This document shows, in pieces, positions 1 through 12,105 of a DNA stretch of 64,000 bases. How positions within the stretch are numbered: position 1 is the stretch's first letter; the number at the start of each line of letters is the position of its first letter. The stretch is from Bos javanicus (Eukaryota; Chordata; Mammalia; Artiodactyla; Bovidae). The DNA lies in assembly GCF_032452875.1 (NCBI RefSeq), contig NC_083869.1:77928501-77992500 (forward strand), in the 5' to 3' direction. A model generated the notes under the pieces. The model was not told the DNA's origin, did not search any database, and saw only the letters and a list, made by a program, of their open reading frames with translations. Both the position numbers and the translations under genes were made by a program.

Positions 1-1660
1 GTGTCTTTGTACCATCACCCCCTCCTGTTTTTAATAAGGCCATTGATTCGGACCAAAAGATTCAATGGGGTCAATCTCCATGGATTCCTTTCAACTTAAA
101 CTTTATATTTTTAAAAAGCTTAATTGTGATCTTTTGAAGTGCTCAATTAAAGGTTTAAAGAAATAATGAATATCTTGAGATGTCTGTCTGCCCTAGATTT
201 CTTTGCAAATGAGAGAACTATGCTTTTCTTCTTAACCAGGAAGAATAACTGCAATGCTGCTTTTGCTTTTATTCCCTGCTCTTCTTCCTCTCCAGTAGCT
301 TCCATATTCCTTCTTCCTCATCCTCTGCGCTTTCATTCCCCAGCTCTGAAGCCTGCTCTGACCACCCTCTGACCCCTTGCTTTCTTCTTCTCTTGTTCAG
401 TAAGAGCACCGATCCTTTGTAGTAAAAGCAAATAAAAAATAAAATTCTGTAGTCCATATATATTCCAAGTCCTGCAGAGAGAAGGTGCATGTGGTTGACA
501 CTTAGCTGACTTGGGAGCCTTTCCAGAGAGTTGAAGTAGTCATCCTCTTTGAAGTGGTTCACCTTAAGTGTTACGTTTCCAATAAAAATTTCCATCCAGA
601 GAGACTGCAGGGACTAAAATAAATGTCTGTGTGAAATCTTAATGATAGCTATGTCTCAGCACAGAGTGGATTCACTGTGCCAAAACTGTTTTGGTGCCCT
701 TTCTTTGCCCACAGACAACTCCATGGTGTTTCATCACAGGCTCTATTCACTATTTCCTGCCATAAAGCAAGTCCCTTAAGATCAGGGGCTGTGCCATTCA
801 TGCATTAATTCAATTTTACATTCAACAAACACTCACAAAGTGTTCTCAATGCTTGATATTCTATCAGTCACTGGGGATGCAGTTATCACTAAACCATAGG
901 CAATTCTTGGCCATTAGAACCTGTGCAGTCTTCTTGGGTAGAAAGACATTTATTCATGGTCACATGAATAGGGCTATATGTATAATCTGATGTATTTAGA
1001 GAGATTAAGATTTTCCTGTACAGTAGCAACTTATCTGAGGTCTAAAGTTTAAATAGAAACTACCTTGTTAAAAAGAGACAGAGAAGGTAACAGCATTGGA
1101 GGTCCAAGTAGGAGGCCTGTGGTGATATGGCTCATGCACTTCAAATGTTTATCAACACAGCTTGTATTGTGCACAATTTTTGCCTACAATGAATAATATT
1201 TGGCATTTCTGGTCTTCATACACTAAAGGCCCGAATCCAAGGCTCATACCCACCATGATAGCCAAATGCTCCTCCACATTTAGAATCATCTTCAAGGCAG
1301 CTCAACATCTCCCGCTAAAGCGCAATAGAAATTTAAAAAGCTTCCTGTGTTTAAGTGCAATTGACAGGTCAGTGGAGTAGACATTGATATCAAGTGAGCT
1401 TGTAAACCATGGTAATGCCATATCTTTCAACCTCTGGGCAAAAGAGGGAAAAAACAATCCCTAGAAATTGATTCCCAGAGTGAATTCTCACAAATCGATG
1501 TGCTGAGTGGTCATTCATCTATTGAATATTTAGTCTCACCCCATCTTTATGTTTGTCCTTCATTGTGTCTTTACTCTACAGCTGTGGGTTTTCCCACGGA
1601 ACAGTTCTGCAGAACTGTGGAACAGTTATTTTGTGGCTATAAACAACAGCTTACAAAAAA
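1..1660. other. Mostly unique AT-rich sequence, no gene seen
   Basis: No frame longer than about 100 codons and no recognisable domain. Around 785-910 there is a degraded stretch with the 'attcaacaaacac ... cactggggatgcag' pattern typical of the 3' part of the ancient L2 LINE, too worn to define ends. The rest shows nothing I can identify. A short minus-strand frame at 269-595 lacks any family signature and is treated as chance. Confidence 0.5.
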
Positions 1661-2429
1661 GTAGAGACAAAGATGGTGGAGGAGTAGGTATATGTAGAGT
1701 ACATCTCTCGCCAAAGATACATCAGGAATATACCTTCAGACACAAGTGCATGCAGAACACAAGTTCAGAGTGGACAGGAGTACCTGACCAAAGGACAAGA
1801 GTATATAGAACCATGCAAAACTCAGTAGGATGAAGGAACTAGGAAGGGAAACAGGCATGTTCATAGAACTGGACCTGCCCTCAGCAGGTGGGGGAACTGA
1901 AGCAGGGATCCAGTCCCCACATCGGGGCAACTGTCTGAGTCAGAGGAGAAACATTTAAGGCTGAGAGTGAAGCAGCTGATCTGTGGCAGCCTAAGTGGAA
2001 TGAGAATCAGACAGTCCTTACCACAGCCATACATACTCCAGACAGGGACGCAGGATCCCTGGAAGGCATAGTAGCTAGAAGCTGGAGTTAATGAATTGTG
2101 GAGCAATCCCAGGATGAGGGCTGCTGTTGACTGCAGAGAGACAGATCAGGGGGATGTGAGAGAGGAGATCATGGTGGGAAACGCCTGAGGAGGAAAGCCT
2201 GGCAGTTGTGGAAGCAAGGAGATATGCTGAGTCACATGTAGGGGGTGGAGCCATCTCCATAGCCTTTCTCTCCCCACAGGCCAGCATTGACAGCTGAACA
2301 ATAGATAGGCTGGCCCATCAAATGCCTGATGCACTAAATACAGAGAAGGACCCCACCCAAGGTGCTCCTTTAAATGACTGACGCACTGATCTACAGAGTA
2401 GGACATATATATATGCGCTACATATATGT

Positions 2430-2590
2430 ATGTTATGTCTATGTGCTCAGGGTCACTTTGGTCGTGTCCAACTCTTTGTGGCCCTGTAGACTGTGGGCTG
2501 CCAGGCTTCTCTGTCAGGGGGGGTTCTCTAGGCAATAATACTGGAGCGTATTGGCCAATACTGGTTGCCGTACCCTTCTAGAGCACTATA
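2430..2590 (-). mobile_element. Bov-tA SINE fragment, antisense, inside L1 5' UTR
   Basis: Reads as the reverse complement of the Bov-A unit: 'gtgctcagggtcactttggtcgtgtccaactctttg' style 3' end followed by the 'caggcaataatactggag' block. It is diverged and lacks the tRNA-derived half. The flanking L1 5' UTR resumes afterwards at the GC-rich 'cctgctgccctagccgcc' stretch. Confidence 0.7.
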
Positions 2591-3261
2591 TTTCCTGCTG
2601 CCCTAGCCGCCAACTCCCCTGAGTACCTGGTGCTGCCAGAACCCCTGCAACCCAAGCAGCTGCACCACCTCCACATCCAGCCCTCACAGGGGAAAACCCA
2701 AGTCCTCCAGGGCATACTCAGGAGCAATCCCCAGTGGACGACCCACATGCAGAGGTGGAAATAATACCACAGTTGAAACCCAGGGGCACTGTGGCTAAGG
2801 AAGAAGACTCAAAACCTTCCCACCAGCTGTACAAGCTGCAGATTAAATCCACATGATCAACTAGGCAGACTCTGTTTCTATGGAATATATAAAAGGACAT
2901 TGAGAACTCCCACAAAAGAAAACACATTAGTTCTGATAGCTGTGGGTGTTGGAGGCAAGAACACACAGGAATAGGACCAGATTAGAATCTGAGCTGTACC
3001 CACAGCAGGTCCAGAGATCGGCACAGTGTTAGAGGGCATCCTAGGGAGGTGAGGTGGACTGTGACTCCCAGCGAGGGAAAGGACTCTGACAGCAGTGACT
3101 CAAGAAAAACATTTATTATTCTTATGTTTTGATTTGTTTTTTAAAGTTTCTTGGACTTTTTCATTTTCCTTTTCTCCCCCTCCTCTTGTAGTTGTCAATT
3201 TTATTGGTACTATGAATTCTAATTAAGCTTTTGAGGTTTGTTTTTTTTTTTCTCACTCACA

Positions 3262-4345
3262 TTTTTTTTTGTTGTTGTTATAAACCTCTGTCTCTATGTT
3301 GGCTTTTACAATTCCATGGAGTTTTCCTTTTTTCTTTCTCTTTCTTTTCTCTTTTTTAATTTTAATTTTTCACTTTTAAATCTATTATTATTTTTTCTAC
3401 ATTTATTTCCTTGTTTGCTTTTCCTACTGTTCTTTTCCCCTTGCAGTTAATCTTTAATGTATGTGTCTTTTTATCTACCTCTAACTTTGCATATCTATTC
3501 TTTCTTTCTTTCTTTCTTTTCCTCTCAAAATATTTGTTAGTTTTATTTTCATTGCTTTATTCCCCATTTGGCAAATTGGCATCTTGTTTTAGTTTTGTTT
3601 CCAGTTTGTGCTTTAGTTAGTTTTGTTCTTAACTGGTAAATATAATTTTTATTTCCTTTGTTCACCAGATCAAACTATTGTAACTTTATTTTTGTTAGAC
3701 TTTTGATTTTGCTTATGGGTGTATATGTATATGTGTATATTCAGTCAGACTTTTCATTTTTGTTATAAATCTCTGCCTCTACATTGGGCTTTTGCAGTTC
3801 TGTGGAGTTTTCCTTTTTTACTTTCTTATCTCTTTTTTATATTTTTAATTTTTTAAACCTATTATCTTTTTTCTATAGTTCTTTGTTTGCCTTTCCTACG
3901 TTTCTTTTCCCCTTGCAGTTAATCTTTGTGTGTGTGTGTGCGTGTGTGTGTATGTATGTGTATATATATATATATATATACACATATATATGTATATATA
4001 TATATAAAATACATTAAATATGTATATGCATTAAAAATATATATATCTTATTCACCTACCTCTATTTAACTTTGCACATCTATTCTTTCTTTCTTTTCTT
4101 TCTTTCTTTTCCTCTCACCATATTTTTAGTTTTGTTTTCATAGCTTTATTCCTGCTTGACATCTTGCTTTAGTTGTTTTTCTTTCTTTTTTTTTTTTTTT
4201 CGGTTTGTGCTTTAGTTTTGTTTTTAAATGCTAAATCTAATTTTTTTATTTTCTTTGTTTGCCGGGTCAATCTACTGTACTTTATTTTAGTGGGACTGTT
4301 TTGACTTTGCTTATGGGTGTAATGTATATGTGTATATTCCATTAT
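3262..4345 (+). repeat. Imperfect two-copy tandem duplication in L1 5' UTR, T-rich
   Basis: Two T-rich units, about 3,262-3,755 and 3,756-4,345, share the same ordered landmarks. These are a 'ttgttataaa[c/t]ctctg[t/c]ctcta' start, a 'tggagttttcc' block, a 'ttccccttgcagttaatctt' block, a tttc microsatellite, and a 'gatcaaact/ggtcaatct ... gcttatgggtgt' end. Unit 2 is longer because a GT/TA microsatellite (about 3,927-4,060) expanded inside it. The units differ by many substitutions, so the duplication is old. Confidence 0.7.
3927..4060. repeat. (GT)n/(TA)n compound microsatellite
   Basis: Runs of GT, then TA with interspersed ACATATA, in the second T-rich unit of the L1 5' UTR. Frames crossing it give tyrosine-isoleucine repeats that are not proteins. 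Confidence 0.9.
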
Positions 4346-4489
4346 TTTAATTATTATTTGCCTGATTTTATAACTGCCATTTGTTTGGGGTTCATCTTTG
4401 GTTTCTTATTTTTTGGTATTTCTTTTAATCTCACTTAATGCTATAACAAACCACTTGTGGAATCTTCATTCCTGACCAGAATGAACCAG

Positions 4490-6994
4490 GTCAGAAATAG
4501 GCTGAACCAGGAAGAAATAGAAATTATGAACAACTCAAGTACAAGCACTGAAATTGAAGCAGTGATAAAAAATCTCCCAAAAAAGAAAAGCCCAGGAACA
4601 GGTGGCTTCACATACATATTCTATCAAACATTTAAAGAAGATCTAATGCCTAAGCTTCTAAAACTCTTTAAAAAATTTACAGAAGAAGGAGAACTTCCAA
4701 ACCCATTCTGTGAGGCCACCCATCACCCTGATACCAAAAGCAAACAAAGACAACACACAAAAAAAGAAAACTACAGGCCAATATCACTGATGAACACAGA
4801 TGCAAAAATCCTCAACAAAATATTAGGAAACAGAATTCAGCAACACATCAAAAAGCTCATACACCATGATTAAGCTGGGTTTATTCTAGAGATGAAAGGA
4901 TTCTTCAGTATAAACAAATCAATCAATGTGATACAATTTATTAACAAACTGAAAAATAAAAGCTATATGATAATCTCAATAGATGCAGAAAAAGTCTTTG
5001 ACAAAATTCACCACCCATTTATGATTAAAACTCTTCAAAAAATGGGCATAGAAGGAATCTACCTCAACATAGTAAAGGCCATATACGATAAGCCTACAGC
5101 AAACATTATTCTCAATGGTGAAAATGTGAAAACATTCCCCCTAAGATCAGGAACAAGACAAGCGTGCCCACTTTCCCCTTGATCATTCAACATAGTTCTG
5201 GAAATCCTAGCTATGACAATCAAAGAAGAAAAAGAAATAAAAGGAATCCAGGTTGGAAAAGAAGAAGTGAGGCTCTCACTGTTTGCAGATGACATGATAC
5301 TGTACATAGAAAACTCTAAAGATAGTATCAGAAAATTACTGGAGCTAATCAGTGAATTTAGCAAAGTTGCAGGATGCAAAATGAATACACAGAAATAACT
5401 TTCATTTCTATATACCAACAATGAAAAATCATATAGAGAAATGAAGAAATCAATCCCATTCACCACTGCATCGAAAAGAATTAAATATCTAGGAATAAAC
5501 TTACCTAAGGAGACAAAAGAACTGTACAAAGAAAATTATAAGAAACTAATGAAGAAATCAAAGACCACATAAACAGATGGAGAGATAGTCCATGTTCCTG
5601 GGTAGGAAGAATCAATATTGTGAAGATGACTATATAACCAAATGCAGTCTACAGATTCAACTCAATCTTTATCAAATTACCAATGATATTTTTCACAGAA
5701 CTATAACAAAAATTTTCATAATTCATATGAGAACACAAAAGACCCTAAATAGCCAAAACAGTCTTGAGAGAGAAGAAAGGATCTGGAGGAATTGACTTTC
5801 CTGACTTCAGATTATACTACAAAGCTACAGTCATCAAGTCAGTGTGGTGTTGGCACAAAAACAGAGACATAGAACAATGGAACAAGATAGAAAGTCCAGA
5901 AATAAACCCATGCACCTATAGGCACCTTATTTTTGACAAAAGAAGCAAGAATATACAATGGAGCAAAGACAGCATCTTCAATAAATGGTGCTGGGAAAAC
6001 TTGACAGTGACATGTAAAAGAATGAAATTAGAACACTTCCTAACACCATACACACAGATAAACTCAAAATGGTTTAAAGACCTAAATGTAAGACCCCAAA
6101 CTGTAAAACTCTTACAGGAAACATTGGCAGAACACTTGATGACATAAATCAAAGCAAGATTCTCTATGATCTGCCTCCTAGAGTAACAGAAATTAAAAAT
6201 AAATAAATAAACAAGTGGGACCTGATCAAACTTACAAGATTTTGCATAGCAGATGAAACTATAGGCAAAGTGAAAAGACAACCCTCATAATGGAGAAGAT
6301 AATAAAAAATGAAACAATTGACAAAGAATTAATTTCCAAAATATACAAGCAGTTCATACAACTCAATACCAGGAAAACAAACAACCCAATCAAAAAGTAG
6401 GAAAAATATCTAAACAGACATTCCTCCAAAGAAGACATACAGGTGGCTAACAAACACATGAAAAGATGCTCAACATCGCTCATTATGCAAATCAAAACTA
6501 CAATGAGATATCAACTCACACCGGTCAGAATGGCCATCACCAAAACATCTAGAAACAATAAATGCTGGAGAGGGTGTGGAGAAAAGGGAGTGCTCTTGCA
6601 CTATTGGTGGGAATGCAAACTGATACAGCCACTACGGAAGATGATATGGAGATTCCTTTAAAAACTAGGAATAGAACCACCATATGACTCAGCAATCCCA
6701 CTCTTAGGCATATACCTGAGGAAACCAAAATTGAAAAATACATATTTATCCCATTGTTCATTGCAGCACTATTTACAATAGCTGGAACATAGAAACAACT
6801 AGATGCCCATCAACATATGAATGGATAAAGCAGTATGGTACATATACACAATGGAATATTACTCAGCCATAAAAACGAACAGCTTTGAGTGAGTTCTAAT
6901 GAGGTGGATGAACCTAGAACCTATTATACAGAGTGAAGTAAGTCAGAAAGAGAAAAAGAAATATAATATGCTAATGCATATATATGGAATCTAG
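4490..6994 (+). pseudogene. L1 ORF2 remnant (reverse transcriptase and C-terminal part)
   Basis: Decayed L1 ORF2, which in an active element encodes endonuclease plus reverse transcriptase for target-primed reverse transcription. Only the RT onward is present. It is readable in pieces. 4,457-4,873 gives the RT N-terminus with the KSPGT...FT block. 4,892-5,182 contains IDAEKVFDKI and GTRQACPLSP. 5,213-5,398 holds the catalytic FADD box (LFADDMILYIE). 5,764-6,147 and 6,443-6,661 are the C-terminal region with the cysteine-rich CWRGCGEKG...HYWWECKL segment. The frame closes at HIYGI-stop (6,992-6,994). At least four frameshifts or stops separate the pieces. The first 30-odd bases of the 4,457 frame come from the 5' UTR, not ORF2. 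Confidence 0.8.
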
Positions 6995-7343
6995 AAAAAT
7001 AGTACTGAAAAATTTATTTACAGGGCAGAAATGGAGAAACAGCCTTGGAGAATAAACTTGTAGACGTGGAGAGAGGGGAGGAGAGGGTGAGATGTATGGA
7101 AAGAGTAACATGGAAACTTACATTACCATATGTAAAATAGATAGCCAATGGGAATTTTCTGTATGGCTCAGGAAACTCAAGCAGGGGCTCTGTATCAACC
7201 TAGAGGGATGGGGTGGGGAGGGAGATGGGAGGGAAGTTCAAAAGGGAGGGGATATATGTATACCTATGCCTGATTCATGTTGAAGTTTGACAGAAAACAA
7301 CAAAATTATGTAAAGCAATTATTCTTTAATAAAAAAAAAAAAA

Positions 7344-7827
7344 TAGGGACTGATCCAAGGTCAGATACAAGAACAGGAGCTGGGGTCAAAGAAAAATACA
7401 AAAGAAATCCTCACAATTCAGCAAAAGGTTTTTGGTAAACTGATTTTCCAACCAATTGGCTAGAACTGCCTTGAAATCATTTTCAGTGTTATCATTCTTA
7501 TAAATCAACGAAAGGGTGGAATGAAGGATGTTAATGGGGTAGGTGAGCTGTAGAAAGAGCAGACTGTAAACATTAAAAACAAGGAACACCAGTTAAAAGG
7601 TTATTGTAATATTATTAATAGTATGGATGAGAAACAATGCTAGTTTACACCAACTTGGAAGAAATGGAGAGAAGTGGACTGATTCAATAAACATTTAGGT
7701 GGCAAAATTGACAGAGTTTAATCATGTATGAGATGTGAGAGTAACACAGTTGTGTAAAGTTAGATGTAGATTTACACTGGATGTAGCTAGGTGGATGAAG
7801 AGAGAAAATAGTGGAAATATAAACTTA
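7344..7827. other. Unique sequence, nothing recognised
   Basis: No frame with family signature, no repeat motif recognised. Ends at the target-site duplication of the next SINE. Confidence 0.5.
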
Positions 7828-7838
7828 TGTGAATGGAA

Positions 7839-8150
7839 AGTGAAAGCCACTCAGTGGTGTCCAACTCTTTGTGACCCCATGGACTCTATAGTCCATGGAA
7901 TTCTCTAGGCCAGAATACTGAAGTGAGTAGCTGTTTCCTTCTCTAGGGGATCTTCCCAACCCAGCAATCAAACCCAGGTCTCCCGCATTGCAGGCAGATT
8001 CTTTTCTAGCTGAGTTACAAAGAAAGCCCAAGAATACTGGAGTGGGTAGCCTTTCCCTTCTCCAGGGGATCTTCCCAATCCAGGAATCCAACTGGGGTCT
8101 CCTGCATTGCAGGTGGATTCTTCACCAACTGAGCTATCAGGGAAATCCAT
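7839..8150 (-). mobile_element. Dimeric Bov-tA SINE (tRNA-A-tRNA-A), antisense
   Basis: Flanked by a perfect 11-bp duplication, tgtgaatggaa, at 7,828-7,838 and 8,151-8,161. Read on the minus strand it holds a tRNA-like head, a shortened A unit, a second tRNA-like head and a full A unit. The two heads are marked by the 'ttctt.ac.aa.tgag.ta' stretches near 8,130 and 8,015. The same architecture recurs on the plus strand at 52,827-53,141. Non-coding. Mobilisation would depend on BovB, whose 3' end the A unit shares. Confidence 0.88.
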
Positions 8151-8162
8151 TGTGAATGGAAG

Positions 8163-8860
8163 AGAGCATTAATTTAGTTCTGCAGATGTGGTTTTGAAAC
8201 ATGCAAGAACCTGGTTTAGAAACACGCATTTGGGTATTGTCCGCATATAAATAGCGTATTGGTCTTCTAGGGCCTCCATAACAGAATACTGCAGCCTGGG
8301 TGGCTTAAAGTACAGAATTTTATTTTTTCATAGTTGTAGAGACTAGAAGTCATGTAGTTTTTGGAATAAATTTTCTAAAAAATGTTTTTCATAAGTCAAT
8401 CCCAAATCTTTCTGTCACTTTATCCTGAACCATATTAAGATGGTATTTGAGAGAGTGGTAGAGGGAAGACAGGATAATGTGTGCATTGCTGTCCACAATG
8501 AAAGAGGAAATAAGTCAAAAATGTTTAAATAGGTGTTGGGAGTGAGATTGAGAATCACTTCTCAGATATTTGTTTATTTATCTGATCTTGCCTCATACTG
8601 TCTGTCATTCTTCTTCAAGACAGACCTCTAAAAAGATCAAAATTCAGTGCATTGGCTATACAAAATATTACCATATAGAACCAGTCCTCAAGGAATAGGG
8701 GATAACTGTGCATCAGGAGATAAGGGGGTGCACCACAGATCAGAACTTCTGATTGGCTGCAGATCTGTGAAATATAAAAAGAAAGCAATCATCTTTTATG
8801 TGATCAGCTCCTAAAAGGTGATCTGCCTCCAAGGAGCACAGCTTCAATGACAGGAAGCTC
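8163..8860. other. Unique sequence with one old repeat-like block
   Basis: Around 8,259-8,350 the pattern 'cctccataacagaatactgcagcctgggtggcttaaa' matches a common mammalian interspersed repeat motif whose family I cannot name with certainty. No coding signal. Confidence 0.4.
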
Positions 8861-8990
8861 CTTTTTCTATGTCTCCTTTGTATTCCTCTTTTAAGTCAGC
8901 CTGAAAGCAGGGGCTGTGAAGTTTAGGAAATATGAATAGTCCTAGTCCTGCCACATAGTGGGCTCCTGTTAATATTTATTGAAGTGACTA
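8860..8990 (+). repeat. L2-like LINE 3' end fragment
   Basis: Order of motifs 'cctgaaagcaggggctgtg ... tcctgccacatagtgggctcctgttaatatttattgaa' is that of the L2 3' end. Highly diverged. Confidence 0.5.
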
Positions 8991-9136
8991 CAATAATGGA
9001 GTCACTGGGGACAAGTCTTCCTGGGACTTGAGATAAGTCTCTCCCTTGCTCTCCATTTGCCTATCTTTAACAGGTTATATGGAGAGATAATGAGCTAATC
9101 TCTAAAATTCCCTCCAAATCTAAGATTTTTTGAGCC
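8991..9136 (+). repeat. MIR-like SINE fragment
   Basis: Contains the worn core order 'gacaagtc...cttgctct...tttgcctatcttt...aaaattccctccaaatctaagattttttga', typical of the MIR core and tail. Low identity, ends approximate. Confidence 0.45.
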
Positions 9137-10050
9137 ACAGGTGCTACAAGTCTGCCCATGCTGAAAGGGTTAGCTGTTGTCTGTGAGCAATTTTGCTGTG
9201 GTGACCAAGCAAGGTCCTGAAGATAATTCCAGAAATATCTTCACCATGACAACCATTGATTGCAATGTGGCTGATGAGCTGATTTCTTAGGCAAGTAAAC
9301 TTACGGTGTTTGAGAAATTAGGTGATAAGCCAAAGTAAACACAGAAATCGACCACTTCACTTTGTTCTCAGGAGCTCCTGTGGTTTTAGTGCTTTTTAAG
9401 TCTCCTTGATGTCGTTACAAAAAATGTGAACCCCTCTTTCTTCTAGCCCTACTCTTACTTTTCCCAAACTAAGAAAACACCTCTAGTATCTAAAATTACC
9501 TTGGTTCTAGTGCCATCTTTGCTGATAATAAAATTTCTCTTATTTAATTAGGACAGCCTGAAGTCTTTGTTTAAAAAAAATTCAAAATAACCAAGATTTT
9601 CAAGACATAGAGTGTCACCTAAATAGCTCAACACTGATTTCTCTTGAATGTAAACTGATTACACACAGGCTTAAATGCTCAGAGGTCCATGGAAATACAG
9701 CTCCCTTTTTGCCTCTAACCATTTTCTCTCAGTTATGGATGTGCTATTTTAGTAAATTAGCTGAAAATGTTGTGCTTGCAGTTTCTTCAAAACTGTTTCA
9801 CAGACTTTCTTTTACAAGTTTGGTTGGAAGATAACCAAGTCAAACAAACAAACTAAATAAATAAAATCCCTAAACAATGAACAAACAAAAACAAAACACA
9901 AATTAGCAAGCTGGAAATGGAGGATGATTCCTCAATATCCACATAGCTTTTTATACACCTTACAATTTTATTACTCTGATTTAACATTTCTTCAATGATT
10001 TTTTAGGTTCTGTTTTAATATCTGTAAAAAAATACCATTATGCATGTACT
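9137..10050. other. Unique AT-rich sequence
   Basis: No recognised repeat or coding signal. Short A-rich stretch of AAACAAAC type at 9,842-9,900. Confidence 0.45.
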
Positions 10051-10470
10051 TCCCCGTGTATTTGTAAAGAGTGCTACAACAAACATTGGGGTATATGTAT
10101 CCTTTTGAACCAACATTTTCTCCAGATATATGCCCACAAGTGAAATTGTTGAATCATAAGTTAGCTCCATTTTTAGTTTCGTAAGGAACCTACCTACTGT
10201 TTTCTGTAGTGGCTGTGCTAATTTACATTCCCACAGAAAGTGTAGGAGGGTTTCCTTTATTCCACGCTCCCTCCAACATTTATTGTTTGTAGACTTTTTA
10301 TGATAACTGTTCTGACTGGTGTGAGGTGGTAAGTCATTGTAGTTTTGATTTGCAGTTCTCTAATGATCAGCAATGTTGAGCATGTTTTCATGTGCCTCTT
10401 GGCCATCTGCATGTCTTCTTCCAGAAAATGTCTGTTTAGGTCTATCATTTTCTGCCATATAACTGATACC
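10050..10470 (-). mobile_element. Old L1 fragment, 3' part of ORF2, antisense
   Basis: Reverse-complement L1 ORF2 C-terminal landmarks: 'acattggggtatatgtatccttttgaa', 'ttacattcccacagaaagtgtaggagg', 'ctgactggtgtgaggtgg' and 'caatgttgagcatgttttcatgtg'. The minus frame 10,257-10,493 gives the typical HMKTCSTLLIIRELQIKTTMTYHLTPVR segment. Truncated at both ends. Confidence 0.8.
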
Positions 10471-10610
10471 AGTTGAAAAAGAAATATCATCATATATGTC
10501 TATGGATAAATAAATTAATAGATTTATAGGTAAAATAAGCTGAAATTTCTATTTTCCTTCTCTGTCTTTAGATTACTTTTCCTGCCTCTGCTATTCACTT
10601 TTATGGCAAA

Positions 10611-10822
10611 AAGTGGAAGTGAAGTCACTCACTCATATCCTACTCTTTGCGACCCCATGGACTGTAGCCTATCAAGTTCCTCCCATGGGATTTTCCAGGA
10701 AAGAATACTGGAGTGGGTTGCCATTTCCTTCTCCAGGAGATCTTCCTGACCCAGGGATTGAACCCCAGTCTCCCACATTGTAAACTGATGCTTTACCATC
10801 TGAGCCACCAAGGAAGTCATTG
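10611..10822 (-). mobile_element. Bov-tA SINE, antisense
   Basis: Full tRNA-head plus A-unit layout in reverse complement, from 'agtggaagtgaagtcactc' to 'tgagccaccaaggaagtc'. Flanking duplication ttatggcaaa at 10,601-10,610 and 10,823-10,832 is perfect over 10 bp. Confidence 0.9.
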
Positions 10823-11023
10823 TTATGGCAAAATCCACACATTAAACCATTAAGCAATGAACCCACATGGCGTGTTAGATTTCCACTTAAGTCAGCTATA
10901 TGTTTTACAAGCACAAGCTTTACAAGCACTGTTTTAAACAATTATTTGGCAGATTCAGGTTATGTGCAATTAAATATCCTACTGGTATTTATGATAGGGT
11001 GGTTGGGACCATATTTGTACCTA

Positions 11024-11235
11024 GACTTCCCTGGTGGCTCAGTGGGTAAATGCGTCTGTCTACAATGTGGGAGACCCAGGTTTGATCCCTAGGTCAGGAA
11101 GATGCCCTGGCGAAGGAAATGGCAACTCATTCCAGTACTCTTGCCTGGAGAATCCCATGGCTGGAAAAGCCTGGTAGGCTGCAATCCATGGTGTCACAAA
11201 GAGTCAGACAGGGCTGAACCACTTCACCTTCACCT
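11024..11235 (+). mobile_element. Bov-tA SINE
   Basis: Begins with the tRNA-derived head 'gacttccctggtggctcagtgg', passes 'gatccctaggtcaggaagatgccctgg', and ends in the A unit 'gagtcagacagggctgaaccacttca'. No clear target-site duplication. Confidence 0.85.
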
Positions 11236-11465
11236 GCCATTATGGACTATTTCACCTATACCTGTAATGTGCTTCCTGAAATTGTTCCAATTTGATCATT
11301 CAGCATGTTTTGTGTGATGCCTTAGAAATTACAGACACTTACATGTAAAAATCTGACTACCAAGGATGCTGTGGGCATCTATCATCTATTTTGATTGATT
11401 GACTGATGGTCTTTAAATAAGTGATTCCATGTACATTGACTTTTAGATTCCAGGTTTATGGGTAG

Positions 11466-12096
11466 ATTCAGTTTAGTTCAGTCACTCAGTCATGTCCAAC
11501 TCTTTGCGACCCCATGAACTGCAGCACGCCAGGCCTCCCTGTCCATAACCAACTCCCGGAGTTCACTCAAACTCACTTCCATCGAGTTGGTGATGCCATC
11601 CAGCCATCTCATCCTCTGTCGTCCCCTTCTCCTCCTGTTCCCAATCCCTCCCAGCATCAGAGTCTTTTCCAATGAGTCAACTCTCTGCATGAGGTGGCCA
11701 AAGTACTGGAGTTTCAGCTGTAGTATCATTCCTTCCAAAAAACACCCAGGACTGATCTCCTTTAGAATGGACTGGTTGGATCTCCCTGCAGTCCATGGGA
11801 CTCTCAAGAGTCTTCTCCAACACCACAGTTCAAAAGCATCAATTCTTCAGCACTCAGCTTTCTTCACAGTCCAACTCTCACATCCATACATGACCACTGG
11901 AAAAACCATAGCCTTGACTAGATGGAACTTTGTTGGCAAAGTAATGTCTCTCCTTTTTAATATGCTATCTAGGTTGGTCATAACTTTCCTTCCAAGGAGT
12001 AAGGATCTTTTAATTTCATGGCTACAATCACCATCTGCAGTGATTTTGGAGCCCCCAAAAATAAAGTCTGACACTGTTTCCACTGTTTCCTCATCT
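11466..12096 (-). mobile_element. BovB LINE, 5'-truncated 3' end, antisense
   Basis: RTE-clade BovB 3' end in reverse complement. The terminal CTGAA-type repeat lies at the low-coordinate side (11,467-11,485). Minus-strand frames 11,847-12,083 (TVSDFIFGGSKITADGDCSHEIKRSLLLGRKVM...VMYGCESWTVKKAE) and 11,490-11,807 (VPWTAGRSNQSILKEISPGC...REAWRAAVHGVAKSWT) are the C-terminal part of the BovB polyprotein, broken by a frameshift near 11,810-11,850. The reverse transcriptase core is absent. No target-site duplication found. Confidence 0.9.
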
Positions 12097-12105
12097 TAAG
12101 ATATA

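Larger units (their letters stand above)
1661..7343 (+). mobile_element. L1 (bovine L1-BT type), 5' end present, internally deleted
   Basis: Starts with the artiodactyl L1 5' UTR opening (agagacaaagatggtggagg at 1662) and ends in an A tail at 7331-7343. The long 5' UTR runs to about 4,490. There it jumps directly into the reverse-transcriptase part of ORF2, so ORF1 and the ORF2 endonuclease are missing. The ORF2 remnant follows, then the L1-BT 3' UTR (about 6,995-7,330) with its G-rich stretch at 7,205-7,250. A Bov-tA SINE interrupts the 5' UTR near 2,430-2,590. I could not find a convincing target-site duplication, so the 5' boundary rests on consensus recognition. Many stops mark it as old and inactive. 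Confidence 0.8.

Noticed and set aside
3238..3620. Phe/Leu-rich plus frames as transmembrane proteins
   Set aside because: T-rich L1 5' UTR translated by chance.
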